Source of the DNA: CAKUFA01 sp963646285 | GTDB lineage: Bacteria; Bacillota; Clostridia; Christensenellales; Aristaeellaceae | Assembly: GCA_963646285.1 (NCBI GenBank) | Contig: CAVIWF010000061.1 | Span: 1 to 12,665 of the forward strand | Direction of reading: 5' to 3' | Length of the DNA stretch: 12,665 nt | Shown here: in pieces, positions 6,474 through 12,665 of the stretch | Layout of the letters: each line of letters begins with the position of its first letter | Numbering within the stretch: position 1 is the first letter of the stretch | The notes under the pieces: model-generated | What the model saw: the letters and a program-made list of their open reading frames with translations, nothing else | The model's database searches: none | Told to the model about the DNA's origin: nothing | Program-made: the position numbers and the translations under genes

Positions 6474-7835
6474 GTGGCTGAAAAAGTTGTTATCATCGGC
6501 GGAACGGCAGCTGGCCTGAGCGCTGCTTCCAAGGCCAAGCGTGTGGATCCGTCTCTGGACATCACCGTATTTGAAAAGTCCGGCTACATCAGCTATGGAG
6601 CCTGCGGTCTGCCATACTTCGTAGGGGACATGATCAAGGAACCCAACGATCTGGTGAGCCTGACCGTGGATCAAATGACCCGCAAGCGGGGCGTGCCCAC
6701 CTACATTCACCATGAAGTTACCAGCATTGACCGGGATGCAAAGACCGTCACCGTGCGGAACCTGGATACGGGGGATGTGTTCACCCAAGCCTACGATAAG
6801 CTGGTCATTGCCACCGGTGCCCGGCCTGTGGTGCCTCCCATTCCGGGGGCCAAGGCGGAAGGAGTCTACACCCTGCGCACCGTGGAGGACGGCATTCGCC
6901 TGAAGGGCGTTGTTCAAGGTCAGGGGCAGAAGAAGGCTGCCATTATCGGCGGCGGCTTCATCGGCATTGAAGTGGCAGAGGAAATGACCAACAGCGGCGT
7001 GGAGGTGCATCTGTTTGAGATGATGCCCCGGCTGCTGCCCTTCCTGGATGAAAGCTTCTCCCAGGCCGTGCTGGATACCCTTACCGCCCACGGGGTGCAT
7101 GTGCACCTGAACGCCGGGGTGGAGGAAATCCTCCTGAACGATGGACATGCCTGCGGGGTTCGTGCATCCAACGGGGAAGAGACCGCCGTGGATCATGTGC
7201 TGCTGAGCATTGGCGTGGTGCCTGCCAGCGACCTGGCACGGGATGCAGGGCTGACCCTGGGCATCAAGGGTGCCATTGCGGTGGATGATGAAATGCGCAC
7301 CAGCGACCCCTGCATCTGGGCATGCGGCGACTGCGTGCAGATGAAGAACCGCATTACCGGCGGCGCCGTGTATGTGCCCCTGGGCACCACGGCCAACAAG
7401 CAGGGACGCATTGCCGGCGGCAATCTGGCAGGGGAGCACGAAACCTTCAAGGGCGTGCTGGGCTCCATGGTTACCAAGGCCTTTGACCTGTACATTTCCG
7501 CCACCGGCCTGTCCCTTGCGCAGGCGAAGGCAGCCGGCTATGATGCGGCATCCTCCATCATCACCAAGGGGGATCGGGCATCCTACTATCCGGGCAGCAG
7601 GGACAATACCATCTGCCTCATTCTGGATAAGAAAACAGGACGGCTCCTGGGGGCACAGGCCATCGGCAGCGAATCCGTTGCCGGGCGGATCAATGTGTTT
7701 GCCACTGCCATTACCTGCGGCATGACCGTAGGGGAAATCAACGAGCTGGATCTGGTGTACGCACCCCCCGTTGCCCCGGTGTATGATCCCATCCTGATTG
7801 CCGCCAGCCAGGCCATGAAGAAAGTGGAGGGCTGA
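6474..7835 (+). CDS. CoA-disulfide reductase-like FAD/NAD(P)-dependent oxidoreductase
   Basis: 453 aa. Group of single-cysteine pyridine nucleotide-disulfide oxidoreductases: CoA-disulfide reductase, NADH oxidase and NAD(P)H polysulfide reductase. The FAD-binding Rossmann motif is VVIIGGTAAGLSAASKA at the N-terminus. The redox cysteine C44 is in ISYGACGLPYFVGD, matching the SxxxCGLPY signature. A second Rossmann motif, AAIIGGGFIGIEVAEE, binds NAD(P)H around residue 155. The FAD C-terminal motif is IWACGDC near residue 285. The dimerisation domain ends with VYAPPVAPVYDP, and Y429 there matches the tyrosine conserved at the active site in this group. There is no C-terminal rhodanese domain. It starts at GTG, 33 nt after the aldolase gene, and ends 3 nt before the PPC gene, so it is translated in the same operon. 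Next to a cysteine desulfidase, reduction of a disulfide, persulfide or polysulfide is plausible; NADH oxidase activity is the alternative. Confidence 0.9.
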   Translation: MAEKVVIIGGTAAGLSAASKAKRVDPSLDITVFEKSGYISYGACGLPYFVGDMIKEPNDLVSLTVDQMTRKRGVPTYIHHEVTSIDRDAKTVTVRNLDTGDVFTQAYDKLVIATGARPVVPPIPGAKAEGVYTLRTVEDGIRLKGVVQGQGQKKAAIIGGGFIGIEVAEEMTNSGVEVHLFEMMPRLLPFLDESFSQAVLDTLTAHGVHVHLNAGVEEILLNDGHACGVRASNGEETAVDHVLLSIGVVPASDLARDAGLTLGIKGAIAVDDEMRTSDPCIWACGDCVQMKNRITGGAVYVPLGTTANKQGRIAGGNLAGEHETFKGVLGSMVTKAFDLYISATGLSLAQAKAAGYDAASSIITKGDRASYYPGSRDNTICLILDKKTGRLLGAQAIGSESVAGRINVFATAITCGMTVGEINELDLVYAPPVAPVYDPILIAASQAMKKVEG

Positions 7836-7838
7836 AGC

Positions 7839-8249
7839 ATGCCGGAAGTGTTCGAAGTAACAGTGAAAAGCGGGGAGGACATCCGGCAGGTGATTGCCGA
7901 CTATGTGATGGCAAAGGGCTGGGAAAGCGTGATGATCCCTGCCGCCATTGGTTCGGTTATCGGCATGGAATTCACCGCCCCCATTGAAAATGAACTGCCC
8001 CTGAAGACCGGCGTCACCCCCTGCCATGATGCGGCAGAGCTGCTCTCCTTCACCGGGGAGATCATGCGCCGGGAATGCGTTGATCCCGCTTTGCTGGCTG
8101 TTTACCCAGATAAGACAAGCCCGCTGTTTATTCACATCCACGCCAGCTGTGCCACGGCAGGCGGCCATGTGATGGGCGGCGGCATGCGAGCCGGACGTGC
8201 TTTCCGAGCCGTTCGGGTGTTTATGGTTCCACTTAACACTGCACGCTGA
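7839..8249 (+). CDS. Stand-alone PPC (DUF296) domain protein
   Basis: 136 aa, one PPC domain and nothing else. The alpha/beta core shows AAIGSVIGMEF, ELLSFTGEI, then PLFIHIHASCATAGGHVMGG. H99, H101 and H110 are the three histidines that cluster, probably on a metal, in bacterial and archaeal members. In plants this fold is attached to AT-hook DNA-binding proteins, but no AT-hook or other DNA-binding segment is present here. The trimeric bacterial proteins have no agreed function. The gene starts 3 nt after the oxidoreductase stop, with GGAGGG (7826-7831) inside that gene, so the two are likely translationally coupled. Its place among enzymes suggests a catalytic or ligand-binding role in the same pathway. 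Function remains open. Confidence 0.85.
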   Translation: MPEVFEVTVKSGEDIRQVIADYVMAKGWESVMIPAAIGSVIGMEFTAPIENELPLKTGVTPCHDAAELLSFTGEIMRRECVDPALLAVYPDKTSPLFIHIHASCATAGGHVMGGGMRAGRAFRAVRVFMVPLNTAR

Positions 8250-8266
8250 TGGTCCCAGGCAGTGTT
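8235..8266 (+). repeat. Inverted repeat across the PPC stop codon
   Basis: AACACTGC (8235-8242) and GCAGTGTT (8259-8266) pair perfectly. CTG/CAG inside the 16-nt loop can extend the stem past a 3-nt bulge. CCCGTTTTG follows, so it is a weak terminator candidate. It may instead block 3'-exonuclease decay and adjust expression of the binding-protein gene that starts 30 nt later. Confidence 0.4.
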
Positions 8267-8296
8267 CCCGTTTTGAATGAAAAAGGAGGAAGTATC

Positions 8297-9298
8297 ATGA
8301 AAAAGTTGGTTGCTTTGGTCATGGCGCTGACCATGCTGTTTTCCGTCACTGCCTTTGCCCAGGCGGATGAAATCACTCCGCCTTCCCGGGCACTCCGTTA
8401 CTCCCTGGGCACCAGCTCTTCCGGCGGCAACTTCTACCTGGTTGGCGGCGGCATTGCCACGGTGCTGAACAACGCCCTGCCGGACTTCTTTGTCATGACT
8501 GCCGAGGAAACCGGCGGCTCCACCGCCAACCTGACCCTGATCCAGAACGGCGAAGCCGAGCTGGGCATCAGCATGACCTCCGCCATTGCGGAAGCCGTGG
8601 CAGGGGAAGCTGAATGGACCGGCGGCCCCATGGACAAGATCCGCGGCATGATCGCCCTGTATCCCTCCTACCTGACCATCTACTCCCTGAAGTCCACCGG
8701 CGCAAAGTCCCTGACGGATTTGAACGGCAAGATCGTCGGTCTGGGCTCCAAGGGCGCTGCCATGGACAGCATCCTGCGGGAAGCCTTCGGCAAGATGAAC
8801 ATCACCCCTGCCTCCATCTTCAATGATGGTCACAGCGCAACGGCCTCTGCCGTGGGCAACGGCAGCGTGGGCGTGGCCGTGCTGTTCTCTCTGCCGCCCT
8901 TCTCCGCCATTACGGAGCTGGAAGCAAGCAATGAACTGACCTTCGTAGGCCTGACGGAGGAAGAGCAGACCTTCCTGTGCGAGAACTATCCCTTCTACAG
9001 CAAGGCTGTGCTGCCTGCCGGCTCCTACAAGGGCGTAACGGAAGACCTGCTTACCGTGTCCGAGTGGAACATGCTGGTTACCAGCTCCGACGTGCCTGCG
9101 GATTATGTGTACCTGATGACCAAGACCCTGCTGGAGAGCAACGAAGAGCTGCTGCAGATCTACAAGGGCTTGAGCTACGTTACTGCTGAAAACATCCTGA
9201 ATTACAACTGCCCGCTCCACGCCGGCACCGTTCGCTACCTGAAGGAAATCGGTGTGGACGTACCGGAAAGCCTGATCCCGCCGGAATACGCTGAGTAA
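8297..9298 (+). CDS. TAXI-family TRAP transporter solute-binding protein
   Basis: 333 aa, the usual length for TAXI (TRAP-associated extracytoplasmic immunogenic) binding proteins. An N-terminal signal peptide, MKKLVALVMALTMLFSVTAF, has a likely cleavage after A21 (AFA-QAD). No cysteine follows the signal, so it is not a lipoprotein. The mature protein opens with the family signature YSLGTSSSGGNFYLVGGGIA, then ETGGSTANLTLIQNGEAELG, typical of the ligand cleft. It captures an organic anion or amino acid outside the membrane for the DctQM permease encoded next. AGGAGG with a short spacer precedes ATG 8297; an earlier in-frame ATG at 8249 lacks a ribosome site and would add 16 residues before the signal peptide. 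Glutamate, 2-oxoglutarate and other carboxylates are known TAXI ligands, so specificity cannot be told here. Confidence 0.93.
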   Translation: MKKLVALVMALTMLFSVTAFAQADEITPPSRALRYSLGTSSSGGNFYLVGGGIATVLNNALPDFFVMTAEETGGSTANLTLIQNGEAELGISMTSAIAEAVAGEAEWTGGPMDKIRGMIALYPSYLTIYSLKSTGAKSLTDLNGKIVGLGSKGAAMDSILREAFGKMNITPASIFNDGHSATASAVGNGSVGVAVLFSLPPFSAITELEASNELTFVGLTEEEQTFLCENYPFYSKAVLPAGSYKGVTEDLLTVSEWNMLVTSSDVPADYVYLMTKTLLESNEELLQIYKGLSYVTAENILNYNCPLHAGTVRYLKEIGVDVPESLIPPEYAE

Positions 9299-9320
9299 TT
9301 TCAGGCAGTAAGGCTACATC

Positions 9321-9364
9321 GGCTTCGCCCAAATGGGGACCATGCATTTGGACGAAGCCTTTTT
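9321..9364 (+). terminator. Strong terminator between TRAP binding protein and permease genes
   Basis: GGCTTCGCCCAAATG (9321-9335) pairs with CATTTGGACGAAGCC (9345-9359), 14 of 15 bp, with a 9-nt loop and a TTTTT tail (9360-9364). This is a classic intrinsic terminator inside the transport operon. Partial read-through would give more binding protein than membrane permease. I see no new promoter between it and the permease start at 9435, so the permease probably depends on read-through. Confidence 0.8.
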
Positions 9365-9434
9365 CAAAACATCCTTTCCCATGAAGTCACCCTTCTGCGA
9401 TTGTCCCTACTTTCCAACAAGGAGCATCGTGAGC

Positions 9435-11333
9435 ATGAAAAAGAAAATCGCCTACGACAAGCTTGTGCAGGCTATCGTGATCGCAGTATCCATCTTTGCA
9501 GCCTTCCTGCACATCGGTAACTTCACCCTGTTCACCATTCCCAGCATTCTGTTTTACGCATGGCATCTGCTCATCGGTCTGGTGCTGATTTTCCTCTACT
9601 ATCCCCTTGGGCGGAAAATGAAGGAGAAAACAAAAGCCCAGACCATATGCTTCCGCATCATTGACTGGATCTGCATCCTGCTGACCCTGGCGGTAAGCAT
9701 TTATGTCATTACCAACTACGAAACCTATGTTTCCAACATGCAGAACAACAAGCTGACGGATGAACTGCTGGTATTCGGCGTCATCATCACCTTGCTGACC
9801 CTGGAAGCAGCCCGCCGTGTGCTGGGCAACGTGCTGCCCATCATTGCCATTATCGCCATTCTCTACGCCTTCTTCGGCGACCAGATTCCGGGACTTTTCG
9901 GTCACCGGGGCTACAGCCTGCGCCGGGTGGCACTGGCCATCTTCTCTGACCGGGGCGTGTATGGCTCTCCCATTGGCACATCGGCCAACAACGTGTACCT
10001 CTTCCTGCTGTTTGCCGCTTACCTGAACGTTTCCCATGCGGATGTGATCTTCCAGGACATTGCCATTGCCCTTGCCGGACGGAACCGGGGCGGTCCCGCC
10101 AAGATGGCAGTTGTCGCCAGCGCCCTGTTCGGCACCATTTCCGGCAGCTGCGTGGCCAACGTTGTCAGCACCGGCGCCTTCACCATTCCCCTGATGAAGC
10201 GGAACGGCTACCAGTCCAAGTTTGCCGGGGCGGTGGAAGCGGTTGCCTCCACCGGCGGACAGATCATGCCCCCCATCATGGGCGCTGCCGCCTTCGTGCT
10301 GGCAGATGCTACGGGCACCCCCTACTCCACCGTGTGCATTGCCGCCATCCTGCCTGCCATCATGTACTATGTGTGCCTGTTCAAGATGGTGGACCTGGAG
10401 GCTGTGAAGTATAACCTGAAGGGCCTTTCCCCGGATATGATCCCGGATCTGAAGACCTCCGTGCGGAAGGGCATCAAGCTGTTTGTGCCCATTATCCTGC
10501 TGCTGGTGCTGATGCTGGGCGTGGGCACCACCCCCATGGTGGCTGCCATCTGGTCCATCGCGGCGAACATTGTGTGCAGCTTCCTGGATAAGAAGGATCG
10601 CATGACCTTCAACGACCTGATTCAGGGCATGGTGTCCGCCGGCAAGTCCATGTGCACGGTGGTGGGCGCCTGCGCTGCCGCCGGTATCATTGTGGCCATT
10701 TTCTCCCTGACCGGCTTGGGACTGAAGTTCTCCAACTTCATTGTGCAGCTGGGCGGCAACATGCTCATTCCCAGCCTGATCCTGTCCATGGTGGTGTGTG
10801 CCATTCTGGGCATGGGTCTGCCTACCACGGCAGCCTACATTGTGTGCGCCACCTCCATTGCCCCCGCCCTGACCGGCCTGGGCATTCCCACCCTGGCAGC
10901 TCACCTGTTCCTGCTGTACTTCTCCTCCCTGTCTGCCATTACGCCCCCTGTGGCGGTGGCCTCCTATGCGGCGGCAGGCATTGCGGACGAGAACCCCATG
11001 ACCGTGGGCTTTACGGCGGTGAAGCTGGGCATTACAGGCTTCATCCTGCCTTTTGCTTTCACCCTGAACACGGACTACATCACCTTCGCCTTTGATGTGC
11101 AGACCCTGCTGACCTGGCTGTCCGGCCTCGTGATCAGCTATTCCCTGGCCATTGCCCTGCAGGGGGTCATTGAGCACAAGATTACCATTTTTGAACGGAT
11201 TGCTTATGTGGGAATCATCGTGCTGACGATTACCTCCAGCAAGCTGTACTCCATCATTGGTATTGTGCTGTTCATTGCCCTGTATACCTTCCGCAAGGTG
11301 CAGGCGAAGAAAATGGCAAAGGCAGCAGCCTAA
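9435..11333 (+). CDS. TRAP transporter permease, fused DctQM (4TM/12TM) type
   Basis: 632 aa membrane protein, the usual size for TAXI-type permeases with small (DctQ) and large (DctM) subunits fused. The first ~125 residues hold about four hydrophobic segments (for example ILLTLAVSIYVIT). The DctM part follows, with GTISGSCVANVVSTGAFTIP, ASTGGQIMPPIMGAAAFVLA and GMGLPTTAAYIVCATSIAP, the conserved loops that bind substrate and sodium in this family. It takes the ligand from the upstream TAXI protein and moves it inward with Na+ or H+. The start is ATG 9435 with AAGGAG at 9419-9424. An earlier frame entry at 9333 lies inside the terminator stem and is rejected. A terminator follows at 11360-11400. 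Confidence 0.93.
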   Translation: MKKKIAYDKLVQAIVIAVSIFAAFLHIGNFTLFTIPSILFYAWHLLIGLVLIFLYYPLGRKMKEKTKAQTICFRIIDWICILLTLAVSIYVITNYETYVSNMQNNKLTDELLVFGVIITLLTLEAARRVLGNVLPIIAIIAILYAFFGDQIPGLFGHRGYSLRRVALAIFSDRGVYGSPIGTSANNVYLFLLFAAYLNVSHADVIFQDIAIALAGRNRGGPAKMAVVASALFGTISGSCVANVVSTGAFTIPLMKRNGYQSKFAGAVEAVASTGGQIMPPIMGAAAFVLADATGTPYSTVCIAAILPAIMYYVCLFKMVDLEAVKYNLKGLSPDMIPDLKTSVRKGIKLFVPIILLLVLMLGVGTTPMVAAIWSIAANIVCSFLDKKDRMTFNDLIQGMVSAGKSMCTVVGACAAAGIIVAIFSLTGLGLKFSNFIVQLGGNMLIPSLILSMVVCAILGMGLPTTAAYIVCATSIAPALTGLGIPTLAAHLFLLYFSSLSAITPPVAVASYAAAGIADENPMTVGFTAVKLGITGFILPFAFTLNTDYITFAFDVQTLLTWLSGLVISYSLAIALQGVIEHKITIFERIAYVGIIVLTITSSKLYSIIGIVLFIALYTFRKVQAKKMAKAAA

Positions 11334-11359
11334 CGGCACAGGTTTCCCTGAAAATCCAT

Positions 11360-11400
11360 ATCAGCCGCTCCGATATGCTCGGGGCGGCTGATGACGTTTT
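11360..11400 (+). terminator. Terminator of the TRAP cluster
   Basis: ATCAGCCGCTCC (11360-11371) pairs with GGGGCGGCTGAT (11381-11392) with one T-G wobble and a 9-nt loop. GACGTTTT follows. It lies 26 nt after the permease stop codon and closes the rightward cluster. Confidence 0.75.
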
Positions 11401-11437
11401 GGGGAGGAGGAACCTTTCCATCTTGCTCTTGCCTACA

Positions 11438-11471
11438 TAAAAATCCCTCAGGCGGCAGAACCGTCTGAGGG
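11438..11471 (-). terminator. Terminator of the flavoprotein gene
   Basis: On the minus strand CCCTCAGACGG pairs with CCGCCTGAGGG (one G-T wobble; 11445-11471, 5-nt loop), followed by ATTTTTATG. It lies 22 nt beyond the stop codon of the leftward flavoprotein gene and is convergent with the terminator at 11360-11400. Confidence 0.85.
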
Positions 11472-11493
11472 CACTTTGCGTATTTGATGGTTG

Positions 11494-12435
11494 TTATCTT
11501 CCGGCCTTGGCCAGAGCATCGTTAACAGCGGCGATCAAGGCTTCGCTGGTCTTGGTTGCGCCGGTTACGGTGTCCACAGCGGTGGAGTTGTTGGCCACCA
11601 TGGTGTCCACCAGGGCGAAGGCAGGGTCGGAAATGCCGGCGGTCTCGTTGTGGCTCAGCACTTCGATCTTGGCGATCTTGTCCCCATCCATGGTGACCTT
11701 CACCTTGATGGGACCGCCGATTTCGCTGGTCGCCTCGCCGATGAACTCGTTGTCGGCAGTGGTAACTTCCTCCGCTTCAGGCTCAGCAGCGGCCACGGTG
11801 TAGCCGAAGTGCACGTTCAGAATCTCCACAGCCTTGGCGGCGGTTTCGCCGGTCACGGCAGCGCAGCGAGCCTTGCGGCCATCATCCGCCATGGTGAAGC
11901 CGGTGGCGTCCATGTACTTGTTCACAGAATCCCGGCACTCCACAGAGCCTGCCACCGTGGTGGTGGGGGCGGGGAAATCCGGCTGATATTCCGGGAAGGG
12001 CTTTTCCTTGTACCAGGCATACAGCTCATTGCGCAGCTGACCAGCCTCCGTGCCCTCGCAGAACAGGCCGAAGATTGCGCAGCATCCGCCCAGGGAGCCG
12101 CACAGGGACTGCTGACCGTAGCCGCCTGCGCCGTTGGCAAACATGCGGGCATTGAACTGATTGTACGGATAGCCGTACTTGGCAGCCAGGGTCTCAATGA
12201 TGGCAGCAAATGCGCCGGCGCAGCACCCGCCGTGGGAGTAGAAGGCCTTGTATCCGGCTTCCATCACCTCTTGGGGGTCCAGCTTTTCCCACTTCCAGGG
12301 CCAGGCAGGGGCTTCAATGGCCTCCTCAGCCACGCCTGTGTTCAGCCCCACAGGCAGCACAGAAGCCACGGCAACCCCCAGCAATCCCTTGCCAGTGTTG
12401 CGCAGAAAATCCCGGCGACTGGTGTTCATGTCCAT
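11494..12435 (-). CDS. Tat-exported C_GCAxxG_C_C-type plus FMN-binding domain redox protein
   Basis: 313 aa. A twin-arginine signal (SRRDFLRNTGKGLLGVAVAS, R7-R8) directs folded export. Residues ~55-210 form a cysteine-rich domain resembling C_GCAxxG_C_C proteins: GGCCAGAFAA (C71, C72), GAGGYGQQSLCGSLGGCCAIF (C112, C118, C119), then C126, C167 and C191. After an acidic linker (215-235), the C-terminal FMN-binding domain shows IKVKVTMDGDKIAKIEVLSH and ends with DTVTGATKTS. T294 in the DxxTGAT motif is the expected site for covalent FMN attachment by an ApbE transferase, which is not encoded here. The pairing suggests an extracytoplasmic electron carrier or reductase with a metal or disulfide centre and a flavin. 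The ATG at 12433-12435 has AGGAGG (12444-12449) with an 8-nt spacer. Partners and electron acceptor are unknown. Confidence 0.87.
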   Translation of the reverse strand: MDMNTSRRDFLRNTGKGLLGVAVASVLPVGLNTGVAEEAIEAPAWPWKWEKLDPQEVMEAGYKAFYSHGGCCAGAFAAIIETLAAKYGYPYNQFNARMFANGAGGYGQQSLCGSLGGCCAIFGLFCEGTEAGQLRNELYAWYKEKPFPEYQPDFPAPTTTVAGSVECRDSVNKYMDATGFTMADDGRKARCAAVTGETAAKAVEILNVHFGYTVAAAEPEAEEVTTADNEFIGEATSEIGGPIKVKVTMDGDKIAKIEVLSHNETAGISDPAFALVDTMVANNSTAVDTVTGATKTSEALIAAVNDALAKAGR

Positions 12436-12500
12436 GCAATATTCCTCCTTTTTGTTCCACACAGCTTGCCTTATCCTACACCAGCAAGCATCGTTGGTTA

Positions 12501-12530
12501 ATTATATCACAATAACAAAAGGGGTGTCAA
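12501..12530 (-). promoter_or_regulatory. Near-consensus promoter of the flavoprotein gene
   Basis: On the minus strand: TTGACA (12525-12530), an 18-bp spacer and TATAAT (12501-12506) with an extended TGA before it. Both hexamers are perfect, so strong constitutive expression is expected unless repressed. The leader is about 60 nt. Confidence 0.85.
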
Positions 12531-12534
12531 TCGG

Positions 12535-12665
12535 ATTTGTGGGATTTGGGAGGAATTTTGCCGGAAGTAAATTCCCAAAGTAAGTTCCACAGTGGGAATT
12601 AGGAATGGGATTTACAATGAGACAAGAAATGTGGTTGAACTAAAACTGGGAAAAATCCCAGAAAG
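12535..12665. other. AT-rich non-coding segment with GGGA-rich hairpins
   Basis: No gene is visible. TTTGGG (12545-12550) and AATTT (12554-12558) pair with AAATTCCCAAA (12569-12579) in one bulged hairpin. CTGGGA/TCCCAG (12646-12661, AAAA loop) forms another; on the minus strand it is followed by TTTTAGTTC and could end a leftward gene lying beyond the window. GGGAATT and GGGATTT recur at 12541, 12594 and 12607. Confidence 0.4.

Noticed and set aside
5463..8168. A 901-codon open frame on the minus strand across the aldolase, oxidoreductase and PPC genes
   Set aside because: It is the mirror of well-recognised genes on the plus strand. The translation is rich in H, G and Q without any fold I recognise. 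Long antisense frames are expected with this codon bias.
7839..8249. PPC protein as an AT-hook DNA-binding protein
   Set aside because: No AT-hook (RGRP-like) motif or helix-turn-helix is present; only the PPC core is seen.
9387..11339. A 650-codon open frame on the minus strand opposite the TRAP permease
   Set aside because: Low-complexity H/G/Q-rich translation opposite a clear membrane protein; no start signal; it also runs through the terminator hairpin at 9321-9364's flank and the permease ribosome site.
11491..12501. A 336-codon plus-strand frame opposite the Tat flavoprotein gene
   Set aside because: The minus strand has the Tat signal, FMN motif, promoter and terminator; the plus translation has no recognisable features.

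Overview
The window looks like chromosomal DNA of an anaerobic bacterium of the Firmicutes/Clostridia type, probably a gut or sediment fermenter. The grounds are strong AGGAGG-type ribosome sites before almost every gene, sigma-70/sigma-A style promoters in short AT-rich gaps between GC-rich genes, a TAXI-type TRAP transporter, an iron-sulfur L-cysteine desulfidase-family enzyme, and a Tat-exported flavin-binding redox protein. No phage, IS element, rRNA, tRNA or CRISPR array is visible. The organism assignment is inference.

Left part (1-3222): a leftward two-gene unit encodes a sugar-phosphate isomerase/epimerase-like TIM-barrel protein and then a Gfo/Idh/MocA NAD(P)-dependent oxidoreductase. 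It diverges from a rightward sugar O-acetyltransferase. This looks like a small carbohydrate or polyol module. It is bracketed by two inverted copies of a 27-bp repeat (58-84 and 3183-3209, 26/27 identical). The 300-bp gap after the acetyltransferase holds what looks like a decayed gene, a strong GC-rich hairpin and a second hairpin built on the repeat.

Central part (3223-11400): a leftward Crp/Fnr-family regulator diverges from a six-gene rightward cluster. In order these are an L-cysteine desulfidase (CyuA/UPF0597) family enzyme, a dihydrodipicolinate synthase/N-acetylneuraminate lyase family aldolase, a CoA-disulfide reductase-like FAD enzyme starting at GTG, a stand-alone PPC (DUF296) domain protein, a TAXI-type TRAP solute-binding protein, and a fused DctQM TRAP permease. 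Regulator and cluster each have a recognisable promoter in the shared 234-bp gap. The layout suggests one inducible uptake and catabolism system: import of an unknown organic anion or amino acid, aldol and beta-elimination chemistry around pyruvate, and disulfide or polysulfide reduction. I know of no characterised pathway with this exact gene set, so this is the best candidate for an undescribed system here. A strong internal terminator between binding protein and permease probably sets their ratio.

Right part (11401-12665): a leftward gene encodes a Tat-exported protein joining a cysteine-rich C_GCAxxG_C_C-type domain to a C-terminal domain with a covalent FMN attachment motif. It has a near-perfect consensus promoter and its own terminator, convergent with that of the TRAP cluster. 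The last 130 bp are AT-rich and non-coding, with hairpins.
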